Shown: positions 1-6,876 of the stretch, piece after piece
Layout: each line of letters opens with the position of its first letter
Position numbering within the stretch: the stretch's first letter is position 1
Assembly: GCA_041591635.1 (NCBI GenBank)
Contig: JBFHRO010000132.1
Span: forward strand, 1 to 9,124
From: JACKOD01 sp041591635
Lineage (GTDB): Bacteria > Pseudomonadota > Gammaproteobacteria > Pseudomonadales > Oleiphilaceae
Reading direction: 5' to 3'
DNA: 9,124 nucleotides
The notes under the pieces: model-generated
Seen by the model: the letters and a program-made list of their open reading frames with translations, nothing else
Told to the model about the DNA's origin: nothing
Database searches by the model: none
Translations under genes and position numbers: made by a program

Positions 1-380
1 CCGCCACCTTGCATCTGACGCATAAAAAACATAAACACGGCAATAATCACCAGGATCGGGAAAGAAGCCACCAGCAATTGAGTCCAGAGACTTTGTTTTT
101 CTGGCTCTTTGCCCTCAATCACCACTTTGTACTTAAGCAAATCGTCGATCAGATTAAAATCGGGCGCACTTGGTCGTACCGACTCAAAGCGCGAACCATC
201 TGGGCGCACACCCTCGATACTCAGTCCGTCGATGACAACCTTGCTGACCTGGCCCGTTTCATACATTTCAACAAAGCGAGAGTAATCCACTGATTCGATT
301 GATCGCGTCGAACTGAAATTGTTGAACACCGTCAACAAAACGGCAGCAATGATCAACCAGAGAATCAGATTTTTTGCCAT
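1..380 (-). CDS. ftsH: FtsH, membrane-bound ATP-dependent zinc metalloprotease (N-terminal part, runs off window)
   Basis: Only the first 126 codons are present; the gene continues past position 1. FtsH is a hexameric AAA+ protease of the inner membrane that degrades misassembled membrane proteins and regulatory substrates. Seen here: the start MAKNLILWLI, a first membrane segment at about residues 4-21, a periplasmic region at about 25-98 (with VDYSRFVE, the usual beginning of that domain), a second membrane segment at about 102-120, and the cytoplasmic FFMRQMQGG motif that leads into the AAA+ domain. The AAA+ and HExxH protease domains lie outside the window. The ATG at 378-380 fits the family N-terminus, although no strong Shine-Dalgarno sequence precedes it. 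It lies downstream of rlmE on the same strand, the order known from E. coli. Identity is secure from the N-terminal sequence and the neighbour. Confidence 0.96.
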   Translation of the reverse strand, partial: MAKNLILWLIIAAVLLTVFNNFSSTRSIESVDYSRFVEMYETGQVSKVVIDGLSIEGVRPDGSRFESVRPSAPDFNLIDDLLKYKVVIEGKEPEKQSLWTQLLVASFPILVIIAVFMFFMRQMQGG

Positions 381-464
381 ATCATTCAAGAGCAATTCCC
401 TCAACTTATTTAATAAGACTTGTCTGGCTCAACATACTACACACCACGGCTCCCGGCCAGTGCC

Positions 465-488
465 AAAAAGCAGCATTCTTAAGAATGC
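465..488 (-). terminator. Small Rho-independent terminator-like hairpin between rlmE and ftsH
   Basis: The perfect palindrome GCATTCTTAAGAATGC (473-488) gives a 6-bp stem with a TTAA loop. On the minus strand it is followed by TGC and then a run of five T (465-469). It starts 39 bases after the rlmE stop. The stem is short and AT-rich, so termination is probably partial. If it works, ftsH would need either readthrough or its own promoter in 381-464; I see no convincing promoter there. Confidence 0.5.
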
Positions 489-526
489 ACACTTCCTTGC
501 GTCCCATCACCGGGAAGAGGTAATGG

Positions 527-1147
527 CTATCCCTTGAAGCCAGTGCACACCTGGTAGATTTCCCGAGATCGTGATCGGGACGCATCAGGCTTGCGGCTAT
601 AGACCTGGGTAAAATTGTTGCGCATGAGGGCAAGCAATTCGTTGAAACCTTCACCCTGAAAAACCTTGGCCACAAACCCACCACCCGGTTTGAGAACTCG
701 TACAGCCATATCAAGCGCCAGCTCAACCAGATACATGGCCTTGGGTATATCCACAGAAGGGACTCCACTCATATTGGGGGCCATATCGGAAATTACAAGG
801 TCAGCCTTGCATCCTTGCAGTGAAGCCAAAATCTGCTCCAGAACCTCGTCTTCGGTAAAATCTCCCTGGACGAAATCGACTCCCGCAAGCGTATCCATCG
901 CCAATATATCACTGGCCACAACCTTGCCCTGATGACCAATACGCTGCATCGCGACCTGCGACCAACCGCCAGGCGCCGCTCCCAGATCCACCACCAGCAT
1001 GCCTGGGCGGAACAATCTGTCCTTGTCATCGATTTCGATCAGCTTGTAGCTTGCCCGAGATCGATAGCCGTCTTTTTGGGAGCGTTTAACGTAAGGGTCA
1101 TCAAAGTGCTCCTTGAGCCATCGTCCGCTGGATTTTGAGCGTGCCAA
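527..1147 (-). CDS. rlmE: RlmE (FtsJ/RrmJ), 23S rRNA U2552 2'-O-ribose methyltransferase
   Basis: This heat-shock methyltransferase modifies the 2'-O of U2552 in the 23S rRNA A-loop, using S-adenosylmethionine, late in 50S assembly. The protein has 206 residues from the start chosen here, against about 209 in E. coli. The SAM-binding motif VVDLGAAPGGWSQ lies at about residues 52-64. The K-D-K-E catalytic set is intact: K35 (in RASYK), D121 (in ISDMAPNMSG), K161 (in FVAKVFQGEGF) and E196 (in SREIYQ). Start choice: an ATG at 1151-1153 is only 2 nt from the GAGG ribosome-binding site, whereas an in-frame TTG at 1145-1147 is 8 nt from it and gives MARSK, the N-terminus I recall for Pseudomonas homologues. 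The ATG start would add two residues. The gene is divergent from yhbY and upstream of ftsH, the usual context. Confidence 0.97.
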   Translation of the reverse strand: MARSKSSGRWLKEHFDDPYVKRSQKDGYRSRASYKLIEIDDKDRLFRPGMLVVDLGAAPGGWSQVAMQRIGHQGKVVASDILAMDTLAGVDFVQGDFTEDEVLEQILASLQGCKADLVISDMAPNMSGVPSVDIPKAMYLVELALDMAVRVLKPGGGFVAKVFQGEGFNELLALMRNNFTQVYSRKPDASRSRSREIYQVCTGFKG

Positions 1148-1154
1148 AACCATT

Positions 1155-1160
1155 TCCTCA
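1155..1160 (-). promoter_or_regulatory. Ribosome-binding site that decides the rlmE start
   Basis: On the minus strand this reads TGAGGA. The core GAGG (1156-1159) leaves only 2 nt to the ATG at 1153 but 8 nt to the in-frame TTG at 1147, so TTG is the better-placed initiation codon. Confidence 0.6.
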
Positions 1161-1231
1161 CTACAGCAGTTACATCCGAGATGTTACGCGCCAGCACAAG
1201 CTGGTAAACTAACACCCAAATCTGTGCCCGC

Positions 1232-1260
1232 ATTATACGCGATTGAACAGACATTCCCTA
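1232..1260 (-). promoter_or_regulatory. Probable sigma70 promoter for rlmE
   Basis: The minus strand carries a perfect -10 TATAAT (1232-1237). The best-placed -35, 17 nt upstream, is a poor TAGGGA (1255-1260). The bases after the -10 are GC-rich (GCGGGC), a discriminator type known from stringently controlled promoters of translation-related genes. The start point would be near 1225, leaving an untranslated leader of about 75-80 nt. That leader contains small hairpins, for example ACATC/GATGT at 1172-1184. The -10 is convincing; the -35 is not. Confidence 0.55.
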
Positions 1261-1380
1261 ACCTTCCAGCATGCCTCGCTACCACAGAAGCAACCCTGGT
1301 AATGAGCAGATTGGTGAACGCAGCAGCCAGCAGGGCAATCGAAACCAACATAACCCTGTGATCACAAGAGAGAAACCACC

Positions 1381-1698
1381 ATGCCTTTGACGGCAGCACA
1401 GAAAAAACAGTACCGCGCAATCGCGCACAACCTTAAACCAGTAGTGATTGTTAGTGAAAACGGACTCTCTGAAGGCGTTGTAGCCGAACTGGACCGGGCC
1501 CTGACAGATCACGAACTCATCAAGGTGAAAATAGCGCTGACTGAACGACAGGATCGAAATGAACTCATTAGCGAACTCATAGAGATCACCAAAGCCGAGC
1601 TGGTGCAAGTGATTGGAAAAATTGCCGTCATTCTTCGGCGCGCAAAACAGCCGAATCCGCGCCTGTCAAACCTGTTGCAACAGGCTCCAGCAAAGTAA
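1381..1698 (+). CDS. yhbY: YhbY, CRM-domain RNA-binding protein of ribosome assembly
   Basis: The protein has 105 residues and consists essentially of one CRM domain (CRS1-YhbY), a small alpha/beta RNA-binding fold. In E. coli YhbY associates with pre-50S particles. Visible landmarks are KKQYRAIAHNLKPVVIV at 8-24, the conserved turn ENGLSEGV at 26-33 (the family's GxxG-like RNA-contact loop), ALTDHELIKVKIA at 40-52, and VQVIGKIAVILRRAKQ at 75-90, ending in a short variable tail. It is the only plus-strand gene here: divergent from rlmE with 227 bases (233 to the preferred rlmE start) between them, and convergent with greA. The same placement between greA and rlmE occurs in E. coli. The ATG at 1381 is preceded by an AAGAGAG purine stretch about 9 nt away. 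I found no clear -10/-35 pair for it in 1154-1380. Confidence 0.95.
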   Translation: MPLTAAQKKQYRAIAHNLKPVVIVSENGLSEGVVAELDRALTDHELIKVKIALTERQDRNELISELIEITKAELVQVIGKIAVILRRAKQPNPRLSNLLQQAPAK

Positions 1699-1711
1699 CT
1701 TCTCTGGACAA

Positions 1712-1744
1712 ACAAAGAAGGGAGCAACAAGCCCCCTTCTTTGT
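1712..1744. terminator. Shared Rho-independent terminator between convergent yhbY and greA
   Basis: A perfect 11-bp inverted repeat, ACAAAGAAGGG (1712-1722) and CCCTTCTTTGT (1734-1744), with an 11-nt loop. It sits 13 bases after the yhbY stop and 22 bases beyond the greA stop. The U-rich part of each tail lies within the stem, so it could act in both directions, though neither side has a long separate T run. Confidence 0.75.
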
Positions 1745-1766
1745 ATGACACAAAAATACCGGCTAA

Positions 1767-2243
1767 CTAGATATGAGAAACTTCATCAATCTCGTATTCA
1801 ACAATGCCGCTGGGCACACGTACAGTCACCACATCGCCTTCGTGCTTTCCAACCAAGGCCCGGGCAATCGGTGAAGAAACCGATATTTTACCGCTTTTTA
1901 TATCGGCTTCATCATCACCCACAATCCGGTAAGTTACCTCTTCCTCTGTGCCGACATTGATCAGCCGAATCGTTGCGCCAAAAATGACCTTGCCAGTTTT
2001 CTCGATTTTGGTTACATCTATCACCTGCGCCATCGACAACTTGGATTCAATTTCCTGAATCCTTCCTTCAGCAAAGCTTTGCTGCTCTCTGGCCGCATGG
2101 TATTCCGCATTTTCTTTCAGATCACCGTGCTCACGCGCATCGGCAATCGCCTGGATAATGCGGGGACGGTCTACCGTTTTCAACCGATGAAGCTCATCGC
2201 GCAAGGCTTGCTCTCCATCCACAGTCATCGGGACTCTGCTCAT
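1767..2243 (-). CDS. greA: GreA, transcript cleavage/elongation factor
   Basis: GreA enters the secondary channel of backtracked RNA polymerase and stimulates cleavage of the 3' end of the RNA, so elongation can resume. The protein has 158 residues, the same as E. coli. The N-terminal antiparallel coiled coil spans about 1-75. Its tip carries the acidic pair D41 and E44 within AREHGDLKENAEYHAAREQQ, the residues that position catalytic Mg2+. The C-terminal domain (about 80-158) contains VIFGATI, TYRIVGDDEAD and SPIARALVGK. The ATG at 2241-2243 (MSRVPMT) matches the family start; an in-frame GTG at 2259-2261 would add six residues but has no ribosome-binding site. It follows carB by 65 bases on the same strand, so it may be read from the car transcript or from a promoter inside carB. 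Confidence 0.97.
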   Translation of the reverse strand: MSRVPMTVDGEQALRDELHRLKTVDRPRIIQAIADAREHGDLKENAEYHAAREQQSFAEGRIQEIESKLSMAQVIDVTKIEKTGKVIFGATIRLINVGTEEEVTYRIVGDDEADIKSGKISVSSPIARALVGKHEGDVVTVRVPSGIVEYEIDEVSHI

Positions 2244-2270
2244 AGCGTTTATCTCTATCACAAGGTTTTA

Positions 2271-2291
2271 GGGTGATGCCCGGCATCACCC
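2271..2291 (-). repeat. Compact perfect hairpin in the carB-greA gap
   Basis: GGGTGATGCC (2271-2280) is followed after one base by its exact reverse complement (2282-2291). This allows a 9-bp GC-rich stem with a 3-nt loop in RNA. Outer TTTTA and TAAAA on the minus strand could lengthen it with a small bulge. There is no T run after it on the minus strand, so it is not a standard terminator. It ends 27 nt before the greA ATG and could affect mRNA stability or the carB/greA ratio (inference). Confidence 0.55.
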
Positions 2292-2308
2292 CAATAAAAT
2301 CAAACCAT

Positions 2309-5300
2309 TCAATGCAAATCTTGAAGGCGACGCACTGTCTTTTCCGGACCGAACTTGATGGCACGGCAAAACGCCTCACCACCTGCAAGTGTCGTGGAAT
2401 AGGTTACCTTTTTCTGCAAAGCAGACTGACGAATCTGTGCTGAATCTGCAATCGCACGGCGCCCTTCGGTCGTATTGATAATCAAGGATATTTCGTCGTT
2501 TTTGATTGCATCGACGATGTGAGGGCGCCCCTCTGTTACCTTGTTGATATGACGAACCTGCAATCCACCTGCCTCAAGCGCGCGTGCAGTTCCGCCGGTG
2601 GCCATTAAACTGAAGCCGGCCTCTACCAAATCCCGCCCCAGTTTCACAACACCGGATTTATCGGCATCACGCACACTGATAAAGACAGTTCCCGAAGTCG
2701 GCAGTATCTCACCGGCCCCCAAGGATCCTTTCGCAAAGGCTTCATCGAAGCTGTCGCCAATACCCATTACCTCTCCCGTGGATTTCATTTCTGGGCCAAG
2801 AATAGGATCGACACCAGGGAACTTCTTGAACGGAAACACGGACTCTTTAACACAGAAGTGCTTCGGCACTATCTCTTCAACAAACCCCTGCTCGGCCAAC
2901 GACTTGCCAGCCATGCAACGCGCCGCAATCTTGGCCAGAGACACACCAATTGCCTTGGAAACAAAAGGCACGGTTCTGGACGCACGCGGATTCACCTCAA
3001 TAACGTACACCTCACCATCCTGATACGCCAACTGCACATTCATCAATCCGACAACACCCAGTTCCAGCGCCATCTTTTTGACCATTTCACGCATTTCATC
3101 CTGAACCGTCATGGACAAACTGTATGGGGGAAGTGAGCAGGCAGAATCACCGGAATGCACGCCGGCCTGCTCAATGTGTTGCATGATGGCACCAATCACA
3201 ACCTGCTGACCGTCACAAACTGCGTCGATGTCTGTCTCGATCGCCGCGTTAAGGAAACGGTCCAGCAGAACAGGGCTGTCGTTTGACACGCTCACCGCCG
3301 TTTTCATGTACCGGGTTAATTCATCTTCTTTGTATACGATCTCCATCGCACGCCCGCCGAGAACATACGAAGGCCGAACCACCAGCGGATATCCGATCTG
3401 CCGGGCGGCCACCACCCCTTCTTCAAGACTGCGCACAGTGGCGTTTGATGGCTGCTTTAGCCCCAATCGCGTAATCATTTGCTGGAACCGCTCCCGATCT
3501 TCAGCACGATCGATCGCATCGGGACTGGTACCTATAATGGGCACACCCGCATCATCAAGCCCGCGCGCCAGCTTTAACGGGGTTTGACCGCCATAGTGCA
3601 CAATTACACCCTTGGGCTTTTCCAGCTCGACGATTTCCAGCACATCCTCCAGCGTGATCGGCTCAAAATACAAACGATCAGAGGTATCGTAATCGGTAGA
3701 TACCGTCTCTGGATTGCAGTTGATCATGATGGTTTCATAACCATCCTCACGCATGGCAAGGGCCGCGTGCACGCAGCAGTAATCGAACTCGATTCCCTGA
3801 CCAATGCGATTTGGTCCACCACCAATCACAATGATTTTCTCACGTGTCGATGGCAAGGCCTCACACTCTTCCTCGTAGGTGGAATACATGTAGGCCGTTG
3901 ACGAGGCAAACTCGGCAGCACAGGTATCCACGCGCTTGTAAACGGGGCGAACATTCATCTCATGGCGCAAGCGCCGGAATTCCTTTTCCGAAATACCCAT
4001 AAGCGATGCCAGGCGAGTATCGGAAAAGCCTTTGCGCTTGAGCCGAAACATTTTCTCGGGATCAAGATCCGTCTTAACCATTTGCAGAACTTGCGATTCA
4101 TCCTTGATAAGGTCTTCGATTTGTACCAGGAACCACGGATCAATGTGGCTGTAGGCGTAAACTTCTTCTACGGTCAGACCTAGCCGGAACGCATCTCCAA
4201 CATACCAAATACGCTCAGCGCCGGGCGTTTTCAGTTCCCGGACAATAATATCCTTCGCCTCATCGGACTGAAGATCCACTTTCGATTCAAAGCCGCTCGA
4301 GCCTACTTCAAGTCCGCGCAACGCTTTTTGCATCGACTCCTGGAATGTTCTGCCAATCGCCATAACCTCGCCCACCGACTTCATCTGGGTCGTCAGACGA
4401 CCATCGGCTTGGGGGAATTTCTCAAAAGTAAAGCGCGGTATTTTGGTAACCACGTAGTCAATCGAAGGCTCAAATGAGGCTGGCGTTGCCCCCCCGGTAA
4501 TGTCATTTTGCAACTCATCAAGGGTATAGCCGATCGCCAGTTTCGCCGCGACCTTCGCAATGGGGAATCCGGTAGCCTTCGATGCCAGTGCCGATGAGCG
4601 GGAAACCCGTGGATTCATTTCAATAACAACCATCTTTCCGGTTTTGGGATCAACACCAAACTGCACATTGGAGCCCCCGGTTTCGACACCGATTTCCCGC
4701 AACACGGCCAGTGATGCATTGCGCATAATCTGGTATTCGCGATCTGTCAGTGTTTGTGCCGGCGCAACTGTGATCGAATCACCGGTATGCACGCCCATGG
4801 CATCAAAATTCTCTATCGAACAGATGATGATGCAGTTGTCGTTTTTGTCCCGAACCACTTCCATCTCGTATTCTTTCCACCCGATCAGGGATTCGTCGAT
4901 CAGAAGCTCCTTGGTGGGTGACATGTCCAGACCACGAAGACAGATTTCCTCGAACTCATCGCGGTTGTAGGCAATGCCGCCACCACTGCCGCCCATCGTA
5001 AAGGAGGGGCGGATGATGCAGGGAAAACCGATGGAGTCGAGCACCTGGAGCGCCTCTTCCATACTGTGTGCAATAGCAGAACGCGGTGTTTCAAGACCAA
5101 TGGATTTCATCGCCTTGTCAAAACGTTCACGATCTTCGGCCTTGTCTATGGTATCGGCGTTGGCACCGATCATTTCAACCTTGTACTTTTCGAGCACACC
5201 GTGACGCTCAAGATCCAGCGCACAATTCAGTGCGGTTTGCCCGCCCATGGTTGGCAGCAGGGCATCGGGGCGTTCTTTTTCAATGATTTTCTCAACCGTT

Positions 5301-5515
5301 GACCAGGTAATTGGCTCGATATAGGTGGCATCCGCCATGGAGGGATCAGTCATGATGGTCGCCGGATTGGAATTCACCAGAATAACCCGAACCCCTTCCT
5401 CTCGTAGCGCCTTGCAGGCCTGCGCTCCCGAATAGTCAAATTCACAGGCCTGGCCGATAACTATGGGGCCCGCCCCCAGGATCAAAACACTCTTGATATC
5501 ACTACGCTTTGGCAT
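2309..5515 (-). CDS. carB: CarB, carbamoyl-phosphate synthetase large subunit
   Basis: The large subunit uses ammonia delivered from CarA, bicarbonate and two ATP to make carbamoyl phosphate for arginine and pyrimidine synthesis. It has 1068 residues (E. coli 1073). The first ATP-grasp half, about 1-400, keeps R129, R169, E215, H243, E299, N301 and R303 at E. coli numbering. An oligomerisation region at about 400-550 follows. The second ATP-grasp half, about 550-935, begins with IVIGGGPNRIGQGIEFDY. The C-terminal MGS-like allosteric domain is about 941-1068. In that domain S947, K953, T973, T976, K992, N1014 and T1016 correspond to E. coli 948, 954, 974, 977, 993, 1015 and 1017, so UMP inhibition and IMP/ornithine activation are likely retained. 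The ATG gives MPKRSDIKSVLILGAGP, as in the family. It lies 51 bases after carA with no gene between; I recall Pseudomonas having a small ORF there. Confidence 0.99.
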   Translation of the reverse strand: MPKRSDIKSVLILGAGPIVIGQACEFDYSGAQACKALREEGVRVILVNSNPATIMTDPSMADATYIEPITWSTVEKIIEKERPDALLPTMGGQTALNCALDLERHGVLEKYKVEMIGANADTIDKAEDRERFDKAMKSIGLETPRSAIAHSMEEALQVLDSIGFPCIIRPSFTMGGSGGGIAYNRDEFEEICLRGLDMSPTKELLIDESLIGWKEYEMEVVRDKNDNCIIICSIENFDAMGVHTGDSITVAPAQTLTDREYQIMRNASLAVLREIGVETGGSNVQFGVDPKTGKMVVIEMNPRVSRSSALASKATGFPIAKVAAKLAIGYTLDELQNDITGGATPASFEPSIDYVVTKIPRFTFEKFPQADGRLTTQMKSVGEVMAIGRTFQESMQKALRGLEVGSSGFESKVDLQSDEAKDIIVRELKTPGAERIWYVGDAFRLGLTVEEVYAYSHIDPWFLVQIEDLIKDESQVLQMVKTDLDPEKMFRLKRKGFSDTRLASLMGISEKEFRRLRHEMNVRPVYKRVDTCAAEFASSTAYMYSTYEEECEALPSTREKIIVIGGGPNRIGQGIEFDYCCVHAALAMREDGYETIMINCNPETVSTDYDTSDRLYFEPITLEDVLEIVELEKPKGVIVHYGGQTPLKLARGLDDAGVPIIGTSPDAIDRAEDRERFQQMITRLGLKQPSNATVRSLEEGVVAARQIGYPLVVRPSYVLGGRAMEIVYKEDELTRYMKTAVSVSNDSPVLLDRFLNAAIETDIDAVCDGQQVVIGAIMQHIEQAGVHSGDSACSLPPYSLSMTVQDEMREMVKKMALELGVVGLMNVQLAYQDGEVYVIEVNPRASRTVPFVSKAIGVSLAKIAARCMAGKSLAEQGFVEEIVPKHFCVKESVFPFKKFPGVDPILGPEMKSTGEVMGIGDSFDEAFAKGSLGAGEILPTSGTVFISVRDADKSGVVKLGRDLVEAGFSLMATGGTARALEAGGLQVRHINKVTEGRPHIVDAIKNDEISLIINTTEGRRAIADSAQIRQSALQKKVTYSTTLAGGEAFCRAIKFGPEKTVRRLQDLH

Positions 5516-5566
5516 TTTTCGTCATCCACTTAAATTCTGAAGTCACTACCGTCTTAACAACCCCGA

Positions 5567-6700
5567 TCAGGCCTGCTTGCGCGCACGCATCGCGCTGATG
5601 AACTGGTCGAACAAGGGTGCGACATCGTGAGGGCCCGGACTCGCTTCGGGATGCCCCTGAAAACTGAATGCAGGGACATCTTTTCTGCGAATGCCCTGTA
5701 ACGAGCCATCAAACAGAGACTTGTGCGTGGCTTCAAGATGTGACGGCAGACTGCTTTCATCTACCGCAAAACCGTGATTTTGACTGGTGATCATCACTTC
5801 ACCGGTCGCCAGATTCTGGACCGGGTGGTTAGCACCGTGGTGGCCAAACTTCATCTTGACGGTTTTTGCACCGCTGGCCAATGCCAGCAACTGGTGCCCC
5901 AGACAGATTCCAAACACCGGAATCCGGGTTTCGAGCAATTCTCGAATCGCGTTAATGGCGTAATCACAGGGTTCCGGATCGCCCGGCCCATTAGAGAGAA
6001 AAATGCCGTCTGGCTTGAGTGCCAGCACTTCAGCCGCAGGCGTTTGTGCCGGAACAATGGTCAGTGTGCATCCCCGAGCAACCAGCATGCGCAATATGTT
6101 GTATTTGACGCCGAAGTCGTAGGCAACCACCGAAAACTCGCGCTTGCTCTGCCCCTGGTACCCCGCTTTCAGCGTCCACTCGCCCTGATCCCACGACCAA
6201 GGCTTCTTGCGGCACACTTCTTTTGCCAGATCCATGCCTTTCAAGCCAGGGAAATCTCGCGCTGCCGCCAGTGCCGCCGCCTCCGAGATGGCGTCACCCG
6301 CCATGATGCAACCATTTTGCGCGCCTTTTTCCCGCAAGATACGGGTCAAACGCCGGGTATCTATTTCTGCAATGGCAACTATGTTGTTTTCTTTGAGGTA
6401 CACATCCAACGGCTTGCTGCAGCGCCAGTTACTGGCCAGCAATGGAAGATTGCGGATTACCAACCCTGCCGCCCATATGCGGTCAGATTCGACATCTTCC
6501 TCATTGACACCGGTGTTGCCGATGTGGGGATAGGTCAGTGTAACTATCTGGCGAGCGTAGGAAGGATCCGTCAGAATTTCCTGATAACCGGTCATTGCGG
6601 TGTTAAAAACCGTTTCGCCACTGGTCTGGCCATCGGCCCCGATAGATACGCCTTTGAATATGCTCCCATCTTCAAGAGCCAGAATTGCCGGTTTAATCAA
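5567..6700 (-). CDS. carA: CarA, carbamoyl-phosphate synthetase small (glutaminase) subunit
   Basis: CarA hydrolyses glutamine and channels ammonia to CarB. The protein has 377 residues from the start chosen here (E. coli 382). The N-terminal CPSase small-chain domain spans about 1-150, with VFNTAMTGYQEILTDPSY and IDTRRLTRILREKGAQNG. The class I glutamine amidotransferase domain spans about 190-372. It has nucleophile C266 in GICLGHQLL, H350 and E352 in GHPEASPGPHD, and the FLSNGPGDP oxyanion region. Start choice: the ATG at 6704-6706 is only 2 nt from GAGG, while the in-frame TTG at 6698-6700 is 8 nt away and gives MIKPAILALEDG. This aligns with E. coli CarA (MIKSALLVLEDG), which is known to start at UUG. 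Longer upstream starts lack a ribosome-binding site. It is co-directional with carB and behind the leader at 6701-6870. Confidence 0.98.
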   Translation of the reverse strand: MIKPAILALEDGSIFKGVSIGADGQTSGETVFNTAMTGYQEILTDPSYARQIVTLTYPHIGNTGVNEEDVESDRIWAAGLVIRNLPLLASNWRCSKPLDVYLKENNIVAIAEIDTRRLTRILREKGAQNGCIMAGDAISEAAALAAARDFPGLKGMDLAKEVCRKKPWSWDQGEWTLKAGYQGQSKREFSVVAYDFGVKYNILRMLVARGCTLTIVPAQTPAAEVLALKPDGIFLSNGPGDPEPCDYAINAIRELLETRIPVFGICLGHQLLALASGAKTVKMKFGHHGANHPVQNLATGEVMITSQNHGFAVDESSLPSHLEATHKSLFDGSLQGIRRKDVPAFSFQGHPEASPGPHDVAPLFDQFISAMRARKQA

Positions 6701-6707
6701 TGCCATA

Positions 6708-6713
6708 TCCTCT
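6708..6713 (-). promoter_or_regulatory. Ribosome-binding site that decides the carA start
   Basis: The minus strand reads AGAGGA. The GAGG core leaves 2 nt to the ATG at 6706 and 8 nt to the in-frame TTG at 6700. The spacing favours TTG, in line with the UUG start known for E. coli carA. Confidence 0.65.
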
Positions 6714-6772
6714 TTAACCTGAAACATAGAGGCGCCCGACCAAAACCACGAAAAATGCACAATTCAGGTTGC

Positions 6773-6816
6773 AAAAAAGCGAGATGGAGCGCACAACTTC
6801 CCCATCCCGCTTTTTT
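6773..6816 (-). terminator. Strong Rho-independent terminator in the carA leader (candidate attenuator)
   Basis: On the minus strand AAAAAAGCGGGATGG (6816-6802), a 14-nt loop, and CCATCTCGCTTTTTT (6787-6773) form a 15-bp stem. The single imperfection is a G-U wobble, and the stem ends in a run of six T. It lies 72 bases before the carA TTG start and about 55 bases after the likely transcription start at about 6870. It therefore either ends dapB transcription or acts as an attenuator within the car leader; both could be true. Confidence 0.8.
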
Positions 6817-6865
6817 ATAATTATTCCATTTTTTGTCTTCTGAACGAGCGCACAGAAAGCGCACA
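6788..6865 (-). repeat. Three copies of TGTGCGCT in the carA leader
   Basis: The octamer occurs on the minus strand at 6858-6865, 6847-6854 and 6788-6795. The first two are 11 bp apart, about one helical turn, just downstream of the predicted transcription start. The third lies in the loop of the terminator hairpin. The copies are exact; any role as a protein or RNA contact site is inference. Confidence 0.5.
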
Positions 6866-6876
6866 CAAACCCCGGC

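Noticed and set aside
2309..5515. Internal duplication of carB as a possible recent tandem repeat
   Set aside because: The two ATP-grasp halves are the ancient duplication found in all CarB proteins, not a local event.
6747..6766. TGAAT...ATTTT after the leader terminator as an ARG box for ArgR
   Set aside because: The right half does not match ATTCA and the spacing is off by one; too weak to call.
5774..6820. A 348-codon open frame on the plus strand, antisense to carA
   Set aside because: It is fully antisense to the well-conserved carA, has no recognisable motif, is rich in low-complexity and histidine/arginine/glutamine composition, and fits a shadow frame of biased codons on the opposite strand.
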